Below are positions 42,438 to 51,506 of a stretch of DNA of 64,000 nucleotides, piece by piece. The notes beneath the pieces were generated by a model, which did not search any database, had not been told where the DNA came from, and saw only the letters and a list, made by a program, of their open reading frames with translations. The stretch's first letter is position 1; each line of letters starts with the position of its first letter. The position numbers were made by a program, and so were the translations under genes. Source of the DNA: Comamonas flocculans (GTDB lineage Bacteria; Pseudomonadota; Gammaproteobacteria; Burkholderiales; Burkholderiaceae_C); assembly GCF_007954405.1 (NCBI RefSeq), contig NZ_CP042344.1, forward strand, positions 1,550,001 through 1,614,000, written 5' to 3'.

Positions 42438-44012
42438 TTACTTGCGGAACATCGCCAGCATGCGCTTGGTGACGGCGAAGCCGCCGAACATGTTGATGCC
42501 GGTGAGCACCAGCGCGCCAAAGGCGAGCCAGAGAATCAGCGTATCCGGCCGCCCGTTCATGCCCGCGCCCGGCGGCGCGATCTGGATCAGCGCACCGATG
42601 GCGATGATGCTGGAAATGGCGTTGGTCACGCTCATGAGCGGCGTGTGCAGCGAGGGCGTGACGTTCCACACCACCATGTAGCCGATGAAGCAGGCCAGCA
42701 CGAAGACCGTGAAGTGTCCGAGGAAGGCCGCCGGCGCGTACGCCCCGATGGCCCAGAACAGCACCGCCAGCACCGCAAACACGATGGTGAGCGCCTTGCC
42801 CGACATCGGCGCGCCGCTGCCGTGGGCGGATTTTTTCTCTGCCACCGGCGCTGCCGCAGGCTTGGGGGCCGGCGGCGGCGCGAGCTTGAGCGGCGGCGCG
42901 GGCCAGGTAATCTCGCCCTCCTTGATGACCGTGAGGCCGCGGATCGCATCGTCCTCCATGTTCACCACCGCGACGCCGTCCTTGGCCTTGCAAAGCTCTT
43001 CCATCAGGCGCAGCAGGTTGGTGGCGTACAGCGTGGAAGACTGGCGCGCCAGGCGCGAGGCCAGGTCCGTGTAGCCGATGATGGTCACGCCGTGGCGCAC
43101 CACCGCCTCGCCGGGCACCGTGAGCTCGCAGTTGCCGCCCTGCTCGCCGGCCATGTCCACGATCACGCTGCCGGGCTTCATGCTCTGCACCATCTCGGCG
43201 CTGATGAGTTTGGGTGCGGGTTTGCCCGGGATCAGCGCGGTGGTGATGACGATGTCGGCGTTCTTCACCTCGCTGGCATACATCTGGCGCTGCGCGGCCT
43301 GAAAGCCCTCGCTCATCACCCTGGCGTAGCCGCCGCCGCCCGAGCCTTCTTCCTCGTAGTCCACCTTGACGAACTCGCCGCCGAGCGACTTGACCTGGTC
43401 GGCCACCTCGGCGCGTGTGTCGTTGGCCCGTACGACTGCGCCCAGGTTGGCCGCGGTGCCGATGGCTGCCAGCCCGGCCACGCCCGCTCCGGCAATGAAC
43501 ACGCGCGCCGGCGGCACCTTGCCCGCGGCGGTGATCTGGCCGTTGAAAAAACGCCCGAAGGCGTTGGCCGCCTCGATCACCGCGCGGTAGCCGGAAACGC
43601 CCGCGGTGGAGGTGAGCGCATCCATCTTCTGCGCGCGCGAGAGCGTGCGCGGCAGGCAGTCGATGGCCAGCACCGTGGCCTTCCTGGCGGCGAGCTGCTC
43701 CATCAGCCCGGGGTTTTGCGCTGGCCAGATGAAGCCGATCACCGTGGCGCCCTCGCGCAGCTGCGCCACTTCCGCCTCGGTGGGCGGGCGCACCTTCAGC
43801 ACGATGTCGGACTGCGCCCACAGCGCGGCGGCATCGGGCAGCACCTGGGCGCCGGCGCCGCGGTAGGTCTCGTCGCTGAAACTGGCGGCCTCGCCCGCGC
43901 CAGACTGCACCGCCACGGAGAAACCCAGCTTGACGAGTTTTTCCACGACCTCGGGCACGGTGGCCACGCGTTTTTCACCAGCCAGTGTCTCGGCCGGTAC
44001 TCCAATTAGCAT
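42438..44012 (-). CDS. pntA: NAD(P) transhydrogenase subunit alpha (fused NAD domain and membrane part)
   Basis: The 524-residue protein has an alanine-dehydrogenase-like dI domain (about 1-380) that binds NAD(H), with [13 protein letters not shown], then a Pro/Ala/Lys-rich linker (about 380-410), and four C-terminal membrane helices. This is the single-chain PntA type; in some alphaproteobacteria the two parts are separate. Two ATGs occur in tandem (44015 and 44012); the second is better spaced from AGGAGT (44020-44025) and gives [10 protein letters not shown]. pntB follows. No regulatory gene lies next to it. Confidence 0.95.
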   Translation of the reverse strand: MLIGVPAETLAGEKRVATVPEVVEKLVKLGFSVAVQSGAGEAASFSDETYRGAGAQVLPDAAALWAQSDIVLKVRPPTEAEVAQLREGATVIGFIWPAQNPGLMEQLAARKATVLAIDCLPRTLSRAQKMDALTSTAGVSGYRAVIEAANAFGRFFNGQITAAGKVPPARVFIAGAGVAGLAAIGTAANLGAVVRANDTRAEVADQVKSLGGEFVKVDYEEEGSGGGGYARVMSEGFQAAQRQMYASEVKNADIVITTALIPGKPAPKLISAEMVQSMKPGSVIVDMAGEQGGNCELTVPGEAVVRHGVTIIGYTDLASRLARQSSTLYATNLLRLMEELCKAKDGVAVVNMEDDAIRGLTVIKEGEITWPAPPLKLAPPPAPKPAAAPVAEKKSAHGSGAPMSGKALTIVFAVLAVLFWAIGAYAPAAFLGHFTVFVLACFIGYMVVWNVTPSLHTPLMSVTNAISSIIAIGALIQIAPPGAGMNGRPDTLILWLAFGALVLTGINMFGGFAVTKRMLAMFRK

Positions 44013-44222
44013 CATGATGACTCCTGCGTGCGCTGCGGCTGGCGGCACGAATGGTGTGACGTCTTACTCGCAGCTTACACGAAAAGCACGATCGTTCGCC
44101 TATTTGCAAGGCAGTTGCGCGCCGGCCGGCCGCGTGCGTCCGGGGGCGGGCGGACGCTGCGCAGCCGCGCTTGGGCGCCGTTGCCGGCAATACCCATGGG
44201 CGCTGCCCCGATAATCCGTGCC

Positions 44223-44990
44223 ATGTGCCAGCTGCTCGGCATGAACGCCAATACCCCTACCGATCTTGCCTTCAGCTTCACCGGCTTTGCCCGGCGCGCG
44301 GGCGGCACGGCCGACCACGTCGACGGCTGGGGCGTGGCCTTCTTCGAGGGCCGCGGCCTGCGGCATTTCGTGGACCACCAGCGTGCGCTCGATTCGCCCG
44401 TGGCCGAACTCATCCGCCGCTACCCGATCAAGAGCCGCAACGTGATTGCGCACATCCGCAAGGCCACGCAGGGCGAGGTGAACCTGGCCAACTGCCACCC
44501 TTTCGTGCGCGAGCTCTGGGGGCGCTACTGGGTGTTTGCGCACAACGGCGACCTGAAGGACTTCCGCCCGCGCCTGCATGCCGGTTTTCACCCGGTCGGC
44601 ACGACGGACAGCGAGCATGCCTTCTGCTGGCTGATGCAGGAGCTGGCCAAGTCGCACGCCGGCGTACCCAGCGTGGCCGAACTCACGCTCACGCTGCGCG
44701 AGCTGGCCGCGCACATCGCGCCGCACGGCAGCTTCAATTTCCTGCTCTCCAATGGCCAGGCGCTGTGGGCGCATGCCAGCACCCAGCTGCATTACATCGA
44801 GCGCCGGCACCCGTTCACGGTGGCGCAGCTCAGTGACGAAGAGCTGAGCGTGGACTTTGCCAGCTGCACCACCGCCAGCGACCGCGTGGCGGTGATCGCC
44901 ACCGCGCCGCTGACACGCAACGAACGCTGGACGCCGCTGGCGCCCCATGTCCTGCGCGCCTTCGTCGACGGGCAGTGCCTGGCGCACTGA
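44223..44990 (+). CDS. Class II glutamine amidotransferase, YafJ-like
   Basis: The 255-residue protein starts MCQLLGMN, and after removal of Met the N-terminal cysteine is the Ntn glutaminase nucleophile. The domain has the conserved HVDGWGVAFFEG (about 34-45), SRNVIAHIRKAT and NCHPF, all as in class II amidotransferases. There is no synthase partner domain, so it is a stand-alone member (YafJ or EgtC like). Neighbours give no hint of pathway. A ribosome site is not seen; GATAAT lies seven bases before the ATG (44210-44215), so the mRNA may be leaderless. Ammonia acceptor is unknown. Confidence 0.86.
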   Translation: MCQLLGMNANTPTDLAFSFTGFARRAGGTADHVDGWGVAFFEGRGLRHFVDHQRALDSPVAELIRRYPIKSRNVIAHIRKATQGEVNLANCHPFVRELWGRYWVFAHNGDLKDFRPRLHAGFHPVGTTDSEHAFCWLMQELAKSHAGVPSVAELTLTLRELAAHIAPHGSFNFLLSNGQALWAHASTQLHYIERRHPFTVAQLSDEELSVDFASCTTASDRVAVIATAPLTRNERWTPLAPHVLRAFVDGQCLAH

Positions 44991-45095
44991 AGTGCGCGCC
45001 GACGGAAAAATCAGCTGGCGCAGGGCCTTTTCTCTGCCATCATCGCGACACCTGCGGCCCTTGGCGGCCGCGCCGGAGAAAAAGGGAACACCCCT

Positions 45096-45428
45096 ATGCA
45101 AAGCTGGTGGTACATCACGATCGCCATCGTGGGCGAGGTCCTAGGCACCTCGGCGCTGAAGTCGGCCAACAATTTCACCAATCCGCTGCCTTCGCTGGTG
45201 GTGGTCGTGGGCTATGGTCTGGCCTTCTACTTCCTGTCGCTGGCGCTCAAGACCATCCCCGTGGGCCTGGCCTATGCGGTCTGGGCGGGCCTGGGCATCG
45301 TGCTGGTCGCGCTGATCGCCTGGGTGGTGCATGGGCAGGCGCTCGATGCCTGGGCCTTCCTCGGCATCGCGCTCATCGTCGCCGGCGTGCTGGTCCTGAA
45401 CCTGCTGTCCAGAACCAGCGTGCATTGA
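45096..45428 (+). CDS. emrE: Small multidrug resistance efflux protein, EmrE-like
   Basis: The 110-residue protein has four membrane helices and the EmrE key residues at identical positions: E14, Y40, Y60 and W63. These separate quaternary cation/drug exporters (Qac/EmrE) from the guanidinium exporters Gdx/SugE. It forms an antiparallel homodimer that exchanges H+ for cationic drugs. The single ORF means it is homodimeric. A GGAGAAAAAGGG ribosome site precedes the ATG. I checked the 105-base leader for a guanidine riboswitch and saw none. It is followed after 80 bases by an exported amidohydrolase. Confidence 0.93.
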   Translation: MQSWWYITIAIVGEVLGTSALKSANNFTNPLPSLVVVVGYGLAFYFLSLALKTIPVGLAYAVWAGLGIVLVALIAWVVHGQALDAWAFLGIALIVAGVLVLNLLSRTSVH

Positions 45429-45508
45429 ATGCCGCAGACCCACCGGCCGTCATTCCGACCCACCCCCTGACCCGCGCCGCAGCGGCGATCCACGCAAAGG
45501 TAAACACC

Positions 45509-47236
45509 ATGCTCCGCTCCCTCCTCCTGGCGGCGTCCTGCCTGCTGGCCGTCGCCGCGCATGCGGCCGGTGCCGACTACGTGCTGCGCAACGCTAGGAT
45601 CTACACGGTCAACCCGCAGCAGCCCTGGGCCCAGGCGCTGGCGGTGCGCGGCAAGGACATCGTCTATGTCGGCCAGGACGACGATGCCGCGCTGAAGGCG
45701 CACATCGGCGCGGGCACCCGGGTGGTGGACCTGCAGGGCAAGATGGTCGTGCCCGGCTTCATCGACAGCCACATCCACCCGCTGCTGAGCAGCTTCATGA
45801 CCGCCGGCGCCGACCTGCAGCACGAGACGCGCGAGCAAATGCTGCGCGCGCTGGAGGACTATGCGCGCGCCCATCCCGCGGGGCTGGTGAGCGGCTTCGG
45901 CTGGCGCACCGACATGTTCGGCCCCGAGGGGCCGGACCGGCGCGAGCTCGACCGCATCTTTCCCGACCGCCCGGCCTACATGCTCAACATCGACTACCAC
46001 AGCATGTGGTTCAACAGCCGGGCGCTGGAGATGGTGGGCGTGGACCGCAACACCAGAGACCCGGCGCCGGGCTTTGCCTTCTGGCAGCGCGACAAGGACG
46101 GCGAACCCACCGGCTACGCGGTCGAGCCCGCCACCTACATGGAGGCGCTGAACAAGCTGGTGCCGCTGACGCCTGAAACCTTCGGCGCCTACGTCGGCAA
46201 GTGGATGCCCAGGGCGGCGGCCGCGGGTCTGACGGGCGGCTTCGACGCCGGCGTGCCGCCGGTGGCCGACCAGGGCGACCTGCTTTCGGCCTACCTGAAG
46301 CTGGAACGCCGCGGCGAGCTGCTGATGCGCCTGGGCGTCTCCTACGCCACGCGCGGGCCGGACGACCCGCCGCCGCTGCCCGGGCTGCAGGCGGTCAGGG
46401 CGCGCATCCACTCCGAACTGGTGCACGTGGCGGCGCTCAAGATCATGGGCGACGGCACCGAAGGCGGCTGGACCGCGGCCCTGCTCGAACCCTATGCCGA
46501 CAAGCCCGAGACGCGCGGCGCCACCACCTTCCCCACCGCGCAGTTCCACGCGCTCATTGCCGAGGCGGACAAGGCCGGCGTCAACGTGCACGTGCACTGC
46601 GACGGCGACGCCTGCACGCGCACCGTGCTCGACGCGGTGGAGGCGGCGATGGCGGCCAACCCGCCGCGCGACCGGCGCCACACCATCTGCCACCTGGTGA
46701 GCATTGACCCGGCCGACGTGCCGCGCTTCGGCAAGCTCGGCGTGCTGGCCCAGGTGGGCGTGAACTGGGCCACGGCCGACCCCGACAGCCTGGGCGTGCT
46801 GCGCCTGCGCCTGGGATCGCAGCGTTTCGAGAACAACGTCTATCCGGCGCGCGCGCTGGTGGAGTCGGGTGCGCGCGTCACCCTGGGCACCGACTGGGCC
46901 GCCGCGGGCTACTTTTCCACCTACAAGCCGCTGGACGTGATCCAGATCGGCATGACGCGCCAGCTCATCGGCAAGCCCGACGCGCCCATCCTGCCGCCCG
47001 AGGACCAGCGCATGACGCTGGCGCAGATGCTCAAGGGCTATACGCTGGACCCGGCCTACCAGATTGGCCTGGACAAGCAGGTCGGCTCCCTGGAAGTGGG
47101 CAAGCGCGCCGATCTGGTGGTGCTGGGGCGCAACCTGTTCGAGGTGGCGCCGCACGACATCCACAAGGTGGCGGTGGTGGCAACGATGATGAACGGGCGC
47201 CTGACGCACGGCAGCCTGCCTGCCGCCCGGCGCTGA
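45509..47236 (+). CDS. Exported metal-dependent amidohydrolase, YtcJ-like
   Basis: The 575-residue protein has a Sec signal (cleavage after AHA, about residue 19) and an amidohydrolase barrel with metal ligands H88 and H90 in DSHIHP, a lysine in LKIMGDGTEGG, later histidines in NVHVHCDGD and HTICHLVS, and the aspartate in LGTDWA. YtcJ-type COG1574 members hydrolyse amides, formamides or esters. Periplasmic location is unusual for amidohydrolases. Gap to the emrE gene is 80 bases, so co-transcription is possible. A short palindrome GCCCCGCGCGGGGC (47243-47256) lies between it and the convergent gene. Substrate unknown. Confidence 0.85.
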   Translation: MLRSLLLAASCLLAVAAHAAGADYVLRNARIYTVNPQQPWAQALAVRGKDIVYVGQDDDAALKAHIGAGTRVVDLQGKMVVPGFIDSHIHPLLSSFMTAGADLQHETREQMLRALEDYARAHPAGLVSGFGWRTDMFGPEGPDRRELDRIFPDRPAYMLNIDYHSMWFNSRALEMVGVDRNTRDPAPGFAFWQRDKDGEPTGYAVEPATYMEALNKLVPLTPETFGAYVGKWMPRAAAAGLTGGFDAGVPPVADQGDLLSAYLKLERRGELLMRLGVSYATRGPDDPPPLPGLQAVRARIHSELVHVAALKIMGDGTEGGWTAALLEPYADKPETRGATTFPTAQFHALIAEADKAGVNVHVHCDGDACTRTVLDAVEAAMAANPPRDRRHTICHLVSIDPADVPRFGKLGVLAQVGVNWATADPDSLGVLRLRLGSQRFENNVYPARALVESGARVTLGTDWAAAGYFSTYKPLDVIQIGMTRQLIGKPDAPILPPEDQRMTLAQMLKGYTLDPAYQIGLDKQVGSLEVGKRADLVVLGRNLFEVAPHDIHKVAVVATMMNGRLTHGSLPAARR

Positions 47237-47255
47237 GGCGGGGCCCCGCGCGGGG

Positions 47256-47726
47256 CTACTTCTTGCCGCGCTGGCTCACGTAGTCGCCCACCTTGGAGCG
47301 AAAGGCGATCGCCATGCGGTTCCAGCCGTTGATCGCGATCACGGCGAGCGTCAGGTCCACGATGCCCTTTTCGTCGAAGTGCCCGCGCACCTCGTCGTAC
47401 AGCTCGTCGGGCACGCCGCGGGTGGCAATTTCCGTGATGGCCTCGGTCCAGGCCAGGGCGGCGCGCTCGCGCTCGCTGTAGAAGCTGGGGGCCTCGCGCC
47501 AGGCGGACAGCAGCACCAGGCGCTGCACGCTTTCGCCATCGGCGATCGCGTCCTTGCTGTGCATGTCCAGGCAGTAGCCGCAGCCGTTGATCTGCGAGGC
47601 GCGCATCTTCACGAGTTCGATCAGCGACTCTTCCAGCCCCGTCTTGTGTACCTGCATCTCGGTGTTGAGCAGGGCTCTGAAGGCTTCGGGGGCTGCCTTG
47701 GTGTAGTCCAGACGTTGTTCATGCAT
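47256..47726 (-). CDS. Carboxymuconolactone-decarboxylase/AhpD-family protein
   Basis: The 156-residue all-helical protein has the CXXC motif CGYC with a following histidine (C49, C52, H56 in CGYCLDMH), as in AhpD-type alkylhydroperoxidase proteins. This gives peroxidase or disulfide-reductase activity. The usual proton-relay glutamate would be in LVKMRAS or nearby. An ACAGGAGTACGC ribosome site precedes the ATG at good spacing. No AhpC or decarboxylase genes are adjacent; the next gene upstream on the same strand is metW, 118 bases away. The decarboxylase label is historical and not implied. Confidence 0.88.
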   Translation of the reverse strand: MHEQRLDYTKAAPEAFRALLNTEMQVHKTGLEESLIELVKMRASQINGCGYCLDMHSKDAIADGESVQRLVLLSAWREAPSFYSERERAALAWTEAITEIATRGVPDELYDEVRGHFDEKGIVDLTLAVIAINGWNRMAIAFRSKVGDYVSQRGKK

Positions 47727-47844
47727 GTTCGCGTACTCCTGTGCAAAAGCGGGTGGTCGGTTCAGTGGTGTGGCCAGTCTAGAAGCGCCGCCGCCGCACC
47801 GGCCGTGGCTCAGGGCGAAACCATGGTGGCAGTAGCGCCTTGGC

Positions 47845-48429
47845 TCAGTCGTGCTCGAAGCGAAACACCGCCGTGCTGGCGAGCAGGTTGGGCCAGGTGC
47901 GCACCTCGCGCCCCTCATCCAGGCCAAAGGCGTCCAGGATGCGCAGCTTGTTGCGCCGCGCCAGCACTTCGAAGTCCTTGAAGGTGCCCACGCGGATGTT
48001 GGGCGTGTCGTACCACTGGTAGGGCAGGCGGCTGGTGACCGGCATCCTGCCGCGCAGGATGGACAGGCGGTTGGGCCAGTGCGCGAAGTTGGGAAAGGCG
48101 ACGACGGCGCTGCGGCCCACGCGCGCCGTCTCCTGCAGCATGACTTCGGCATTGCGCAGGTGCTGCAGGGTGTCGATCTGCAGCACCACGTCGAAGCTGT
48201 TGTCGGCGAACATCGCCAGGCCCTCGTCCAGGTTGAGCTGGATCACGTTCACGCCGCGGCGCACGCAGGCGAGCACGTTGGCATCGGCGATCTCTATGCC
48301 GTAGCCGCTGCAGCCGCGCTCGCGCGTCAGCAGCTCCAGCAGCGCGCCGTCGCCGCAACCCAGGTCGAGTACGCGGCTGCCCTCGGGCACCAGGCGGGCG
48401 ATGCTTTGCATGGTGGAGTGATCGCTCAT
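47845..48429 (-). CDS. metW: Methionine biosynthesis protein MetW
   Basis: The 194-residue protein is a class I SAM-binding methyltransferase-like protein with motif [17 protein letters not shown] (about 19-34). In Burkholderiales and pseudomonads MetW is encoded with MetX and needed for homoserine O-acetylation or succinylation in some species. It overlaps the metX stop in ATGA. The SAM motif is intact. Whether it methylates anything or regulates MetX is not known from sequence. It is co-transcribed with metX and so lies under the upstream SAM-II riboswitch. Confidence 0.94.
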   Translation of the reverse strand: MSDHSTMQSIARLVPEGSRVLDLGCGDGALLELLTRERGCSGYGIEIADANVLACVRRGVNVIQLNLDEGLAMFADNSFDVVLQIDTLQHLRNAEVMLQETARVGRSAVVAFPNFAHWPNRLSILRGRMPVTSRLPYQWYDTPNIRVGTFKDFEVLARRNKLRILDAFGLDEGREVRTWPNLLASTAVFRFEHD

Positions 48430-49628
48430 GCAAGCTCCTTCGCAATGCCATCAAAATAGGAGCGCACTACGCCCATGTAGCGGGCGTCATCGAGCAAAAA
48501 CGCATCGTGCCCGTGGGGCGCGTCGATTTCGGCGTAGCTGACGCTGCGGCGGTTTTCCAGCAGGGCGTGCACGGTCTCGCGCGAACGCGCCGGCGCAAAG
48601 CGCCAGTCGGTGGAAAAGCTCACCAGCAGGAATCTGGCCTGGGTGAGCGCAAGCGCCTGGGTCAGGTTGCCGCCGGTCTTGCGTGCCGGATCGAAGTAGT
48701 CGAGCGCACGGGTGATCAGCAGATAGGTGTTGGCGTCGAAGTAGTCGCTGAACTTGTCGCCCTGGTAGCGCAGATAGCTTTCGATCTGGAATTCCACGTC
48801 CTGCGTGCTGTACAAATACTCGCGCAGAGCCGGCGCTGGGCCGCCCCGAGCCGGCTCAGCCCCCTCGGGGGGCAGCGAACCACGCGCAGCGGGGAGCGTG
48901 GGGGCCCTGAGACTGCGGCCGAACTTGGCGTTCATCACGTCGTCGCTCAGGTAGGTGATGTGCCCGATCATGCGGGCGATGCGCAGACCGCGCTTGGGGA
49001 CGACGCCGTGGCGGTAGTAGTCGCCGCCGTGAAAGTCCGGGTCGGTGGCGATCGCGCGGCGCGCCACCTCGTTGAAGGCGATGTTCTCCGCCGACAGGTT
49101 GGGAGCGCTGGCGATGACGATGGCGTGGCGCACGCGATCGGGGTATTGCAGCGTCCAGGACAGCGCCTGCATGCCGCCCAGGCTCCCGCCCATCACGGCG
49201 GCCAGCTGCGTGATGCCCAGGCGTTGCAGCAGCAGGGCCTGGGCATTGACCCAGTCTTCCACGGTGAGGACGGGGAACTGGGCGCCATAGACCTCGCCCG
49301 TGGCCGGGTTGATATCCATCGGACCGGTGGAGCCAAAGCAGGAGCCGGGGTTGTTGATGCCAATGACGAAGAAGCGGTTGGTGTCCAGGCTCTTGCCCGG
49401 GCCGATCATGTTGTCCCACCAGCCTTCGCTCTTGGGTTTGCCGGGGTAGTAGCCCGCCACGTGGTGCGAGGCGTTGAGCGCGTGGCAGACCAGTACGGCA
49501 TTGCTCTTGTCGGCGTTGAGCTCGCCGTAGGTTTCGTAGGCGAGGTGGTAGTCCCTGAGCACGGCGCCCGAGGTGAGCGCCAGCTCCCCGGGGAACTGCA
49601 TCAGTTGAGGCTGGACGATGAAGGACAT
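48426..49628 (-). CDS. metX: Homoserine O-acetyltransferase/succinyltransferase MetX
   Basis: The 400-residue alpha/beta hydrolase-fold protein has nucleophile S149 in GGSLGG, acid D341 in STDWRF and H374 in PHGHDAF, and the acyl-pocket motif [12 protein letters not shown]. It activates homoserine for methionine synthesis. Residues about 241-268 ([20 protein letters not shown] onward) are a Pro/Gly-rich insertion encoded by a REP-like palindromic element; the usual protein runs from GRSL straight to the [18 protein letters not shown] strand. All catalytic residues are kept. ATG 49628 gives [18 protein letters not shown] riboswitch and a terminator precede it. Confidence 0.94.
   Translation of the reverse strand: MSFIVQPQLMQFPGELALTSGAVLRDYHLAYETYGELNADKSNAVLVCHALNASHHVAGYYPGKPKSEGWWDNMIGPGKSLDTNRFFVIGINNPGSCFGSTGPMDINPATGEVYGAQFPVLTVEDWVNAQALLLQRLGITQLAAVMGGSLGGMQALSWTLQYPDRVRHAIVIASAPNLSAENIAFNEVARRAIATDPDFHGGDYYRHGVVPKRGLRIARMIGHITYLSDDVMNAKFGRSLRAPTLPAARGSLPPEGAEPARGGPAPALREYLYSTQDVEFQIESYLRYQGDKFSDYFDANTYLLITRALDYFDPARKTGGNLTQALALTQARFLLVSFSTDWRFAPARSRETVHALLENRRSVSYAEIDAPHGHDAFLLDDARYMGVVRSYFDGIAKELA
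48825..48908 (-). repeat. REP-like palindromic element inserted in frame in metX
   Basis: The segment contains GCCCCCTCGGGGGGC (48859-48873), a near-perfect palindrome, and CACGC-GCGTG (48881-48900), a second stem. From memory, similar CCCCTCGGGGGGCAGCGAAC strings occur repeatedly in Comamonadaceae intergenic DNA. Here it is in the coding frame with no stop codon and encodes the extra loop of MetX. Confidence 0.7.
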
Positions 49629-49629
49629 G

Positions 49630-49663
49630 AAAAACCCGGCGCCGCCAAAGAACGGGGCCGGGT
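49630..49663 (-). terminator. Intrinsic terminator (or start-blocking hairpin) directly before metX
   Basis: On the minus strand ACCCGGC (49663-49657) pairs with GCCGGGT (49640-49634), followed by TTTTT (49634-49630). The T-run ends one base before the metX ATG. It may terminate transcription in response to the upstream SAM-II aptamer, or hide the start codon; both would switch metX off when SAM is high. Confidence 0.75.
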
Positions 49664-49681
49664 CTTGCACGCTGTCGGTCA

Positions 49682-49733
49682 CGTCTTTAGCGGAATTTCT
49701 AAAGCGCCCGCAAGCGGTGCAAATCGGCGCGTC
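49682..49733 (-). promoter_or_regulatory. SAM-II riboswitch upstream of metX
   Basis: On the minus strand the order is GCGCC-GATTTGCACCGCTTGC-GGGCGC-TTTAGAAATTC-CGCTAAAG, written here in blocks. P1 pairs GCGCC (49730-49726) with GGCGC (49708-49704). The loop GATTTG and the CGCTAAAG block match the conserved SAM-II positions that form the pseudoknot and bind SAM. SAM-II is known from alphaproteobacteria and some betaproteobacteria before metA/metX. It is 54 bases before the metX start with a terminator between. Confidence 0.8.
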
Positions 49734-49795
49734 TCTCGCGGGGCATTATGCCAAAGCGGTCGCGGGCGTGAGGCAAGACCGGGGCAGGGGCAGGG

Positions 49796-50443
49796 TCAGG
49801 CAGGCCAGGTCAAGGCAACGCCATGCGCTTGCTGCAAGCTTTGCAGCGACTCGGGCGTATCGGCATCGGTGGTATAGCGTGCATGGTCGGCGGCGAGCGT
49901 CTGCACCCGTTCGGGGTGGGCGCGCCGCCACTGGCGCACGGAGTCGCCCTGCTGCACCGCCTGGCGCAGCAGGGCGCCAAAGACCAGCGGGTGGCCGGGC
50001 TGGCCGTGGTGGGTGGGCACGACGAGCTCGGTGCCCGGTTGGCGCGCGCGCCAAGCGTGCAGGATGGCGCTGAAGTCCGGCAGTTCCAGCAGGGGCTGGT
50101 CGCCCAGTGCGACGAGGACGGTGGTGAGGCTGGCGGGCAGTGCGGCCAGGCCGCAGCGCAGCGACGAGGCGGGCTCTTCCTCGGGTGTGGGGTTGGTGGT
50201 CCATTGCAAGTGGGGGTGGCTGCCCTGGGCAGCTTGCAACACCTGCAGGATGGCCTCGCGGTGGTGGCCGAGCACGACGACGACGGGCGCGCAGCCCGCC
50301 GCAGCCAGCAGGCGTGCCTGGCGCAGCAGCAGTGGCTCGCCATCGCGCAGCAGCAGGGCCTTGGGGCGGCTTCCCATGCGCCGCCCGGCGCCGGCGGCGA
50401 GCAGCACCGCGCCGCATGGGCGCGCGGCCTCAGGCGTCGTCAT
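49796..50443 (-). CDS. Molybdenum cofactor nucleotidyltransferase, MocA-like
   Basis: The 215-residue protein is a MobA-like NTP transferase with the signature LLAAGAGRRMGSRPKALL (14-31), the nucleotide-binding loop. The family includes MocA, which converts Mo-molybdopterin to its CMP form for xanthine-dehydrogenase-family enzymes, and it is the last gene of the cox-type operon here. That context fits making molybdopterin cytosine dinucleotide. The start overlaps the xdhC 3' end by 14 bases. MobA is the alternative, but the GALGDQP and context favour MocA. The C-terminus is Gln-rich. Confidence 0.85.
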   Translation of the reverse strand: MTTPEAARPCGAVLLAAGAGRRMGSRPKALLLRDGEPLLLRQARLLAAAGCAPVVVVLGHHREAILQVLQAAQGSHPHLQWTTNPTPEEEPASSLRCGLAALPASLTTVLVALGDQPLLELPDFSAILHAWRARQPGTELVVPTHHGQPGHPLVFGALLRQAVQQGDSVRQWRRAHPERVQTLAADHARYTTDADTPESLQSLQQAHGVALTWPA

Positions 50444-51488
50444 GGATCACGAAGCAGACGTTGGCCGCGTCGTTGGGCGTGATCTCCTGCAGGTCCTTGA
50501 CGTGGGCCACGTCCATGTCGCGCGGCAGCGGCACGCCGTTCTTCACCGCGAGGATCTCGGCCATCACGCTGACCGCGATCTCGGGCGGGGTCTTGCTGCC
50601 GATGTAGATGCCCACGGGGCCACGCAGGTTCTTCAGGCTTTCCTCGGTCTGGTCCAGATGCTCGATCATGCGCTGGTGGCGCAAGGCGCTGTTGCGCCGG
50701 CTGCCGATGGCGCCAATGTAGAAGGCGGGGGTGTCAAGGGCCTGCAGCAGTGCCAGGTCGTCGAGCTTGGGGTCGTGCGTGAGCGCGATCACGCAGGTGC
50801 GCCCGTCGGGCTGCATCTCGGCCACGGTGTCATCGGGCATGGTGGTGACGAGACGCGCGCCGGCCACGCTCCAGCTGCCGGCGAATTCCTCGCGCGGATC
50901 GCACACGGTGACGGAAAAGCCGCAGAACAAGGCCATGGTGGCCAGGTATTCGCTCATCTGCCCGGCGCCGATGATGAGCATGCGGTAGCCCGGGCCGAAG
51001 GTGTTGACCACCTCCTGCGTGCCGACGATGAGGTCGGCCGGGTGCTCGGCGGGCTCCAGCGTGACGGCGCCGTCGGCCAGGCGCACGCGCCGGTGCATGA
51101 GCCGGCCGGCGTCGAGCTGCGCCAGCAGCTGCTGGATGGCTGCAGGCTCGGGGTTGAATTCCACCAGGATCTGCAGCGTGCCGCCGCAGGGCAGGCCGAA
51201 GCGGTGGGCCTCGTCGGCGGTGATGCCGTACTTGACGAACTGCGGCGGCCCGGTGCGCGCCAGCGCGTCGCCCACACCGGGCTTGGTGTAGCGGTCGATC
51301 AGGTCGTATTCGATGCAGCCGCCCGAGACCGAGCCGACCACCATGCCGTCGCCGCGCAGCGCCATGATGCAGCCCACGGGGCGCGGCGAAGAGCCCCAGG
51401 TGTGCACCACGGTGGCGAGCACCGCGTCCTGGCCCGCGGCGCGCCAGCTGGCCAGCGCGCGCAGCACCGTGAGATCGAGGTTTTCCAT
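50430..51488 (-). CDS. XdhC/CoxI-family molybdenum cofactor insertion protein
   Basis: The 352-residue protein has the XdhC_CoxI N-terminal domain (GSSPRPVGCIMALRG and GSVSGGCIEYDL, about 32-63) and a C-terminal Rossmann domain (about 165-320; LIIGAGQMSEYLA). XdhC proteins bind and sulfurate the molybdenum cofactor for xanthine dehydrogenase and CO dehydrogenase families (CoxF/CoxI in Oligotropha). It lies between coxG and mocA on the same strand. The two-domain layout matches CoxF type members. The cysteine in SGGC is retained. Confidence 0.9.
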   Translation of the reverse strand: MENLDLTVLRALASWRAAGQDAVLATVVHTWGSSPRPVGCIMALRGDGMVVGSVSGGCIEYDLIDRYTKPGVGDALARTGPPQFVKYGITADEAHRFGLPCGGTLQILVEFNPEPAAIQQLLAQLDAGRLMHRRVRLADGAVTLEPAEHPADLIVGTQEVVNTFGPGYRMLIIGAGQMSEYLATMALFCGFSVTVCDPREEFAGSWSVAGARLVTTMPDDTVAEMQPDGRTCVIALTHDPKLDDLALLQALDTPAFYIGAIGSRRNSALRHQRMIEHLDQTEESLKNLRGPVGIYIGSKTPPEIAVSVMAEILAVKNGVPLPRDMDVAHVKDLQEITPNDAANVCFVIHDDA

Positions 51489-51506
51489 GCCTTGCGCCTC
51501 CTGCCT

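Noticed and set aside
44991..45095. Possible guanidine riboswitch (mini-ykkC) before the SMR transporter gene
   Set aside because: The two ACGR-loop hairpins are absent, and the protein has EmrE-type and not Gdx-type residues.
48445..48500. Another copy of the 50-base repeat at the metX 3' end
   Set aside because: Only a short TAGGAGC-like part fits, and the encoded residues match the usual MetX C-terminus.
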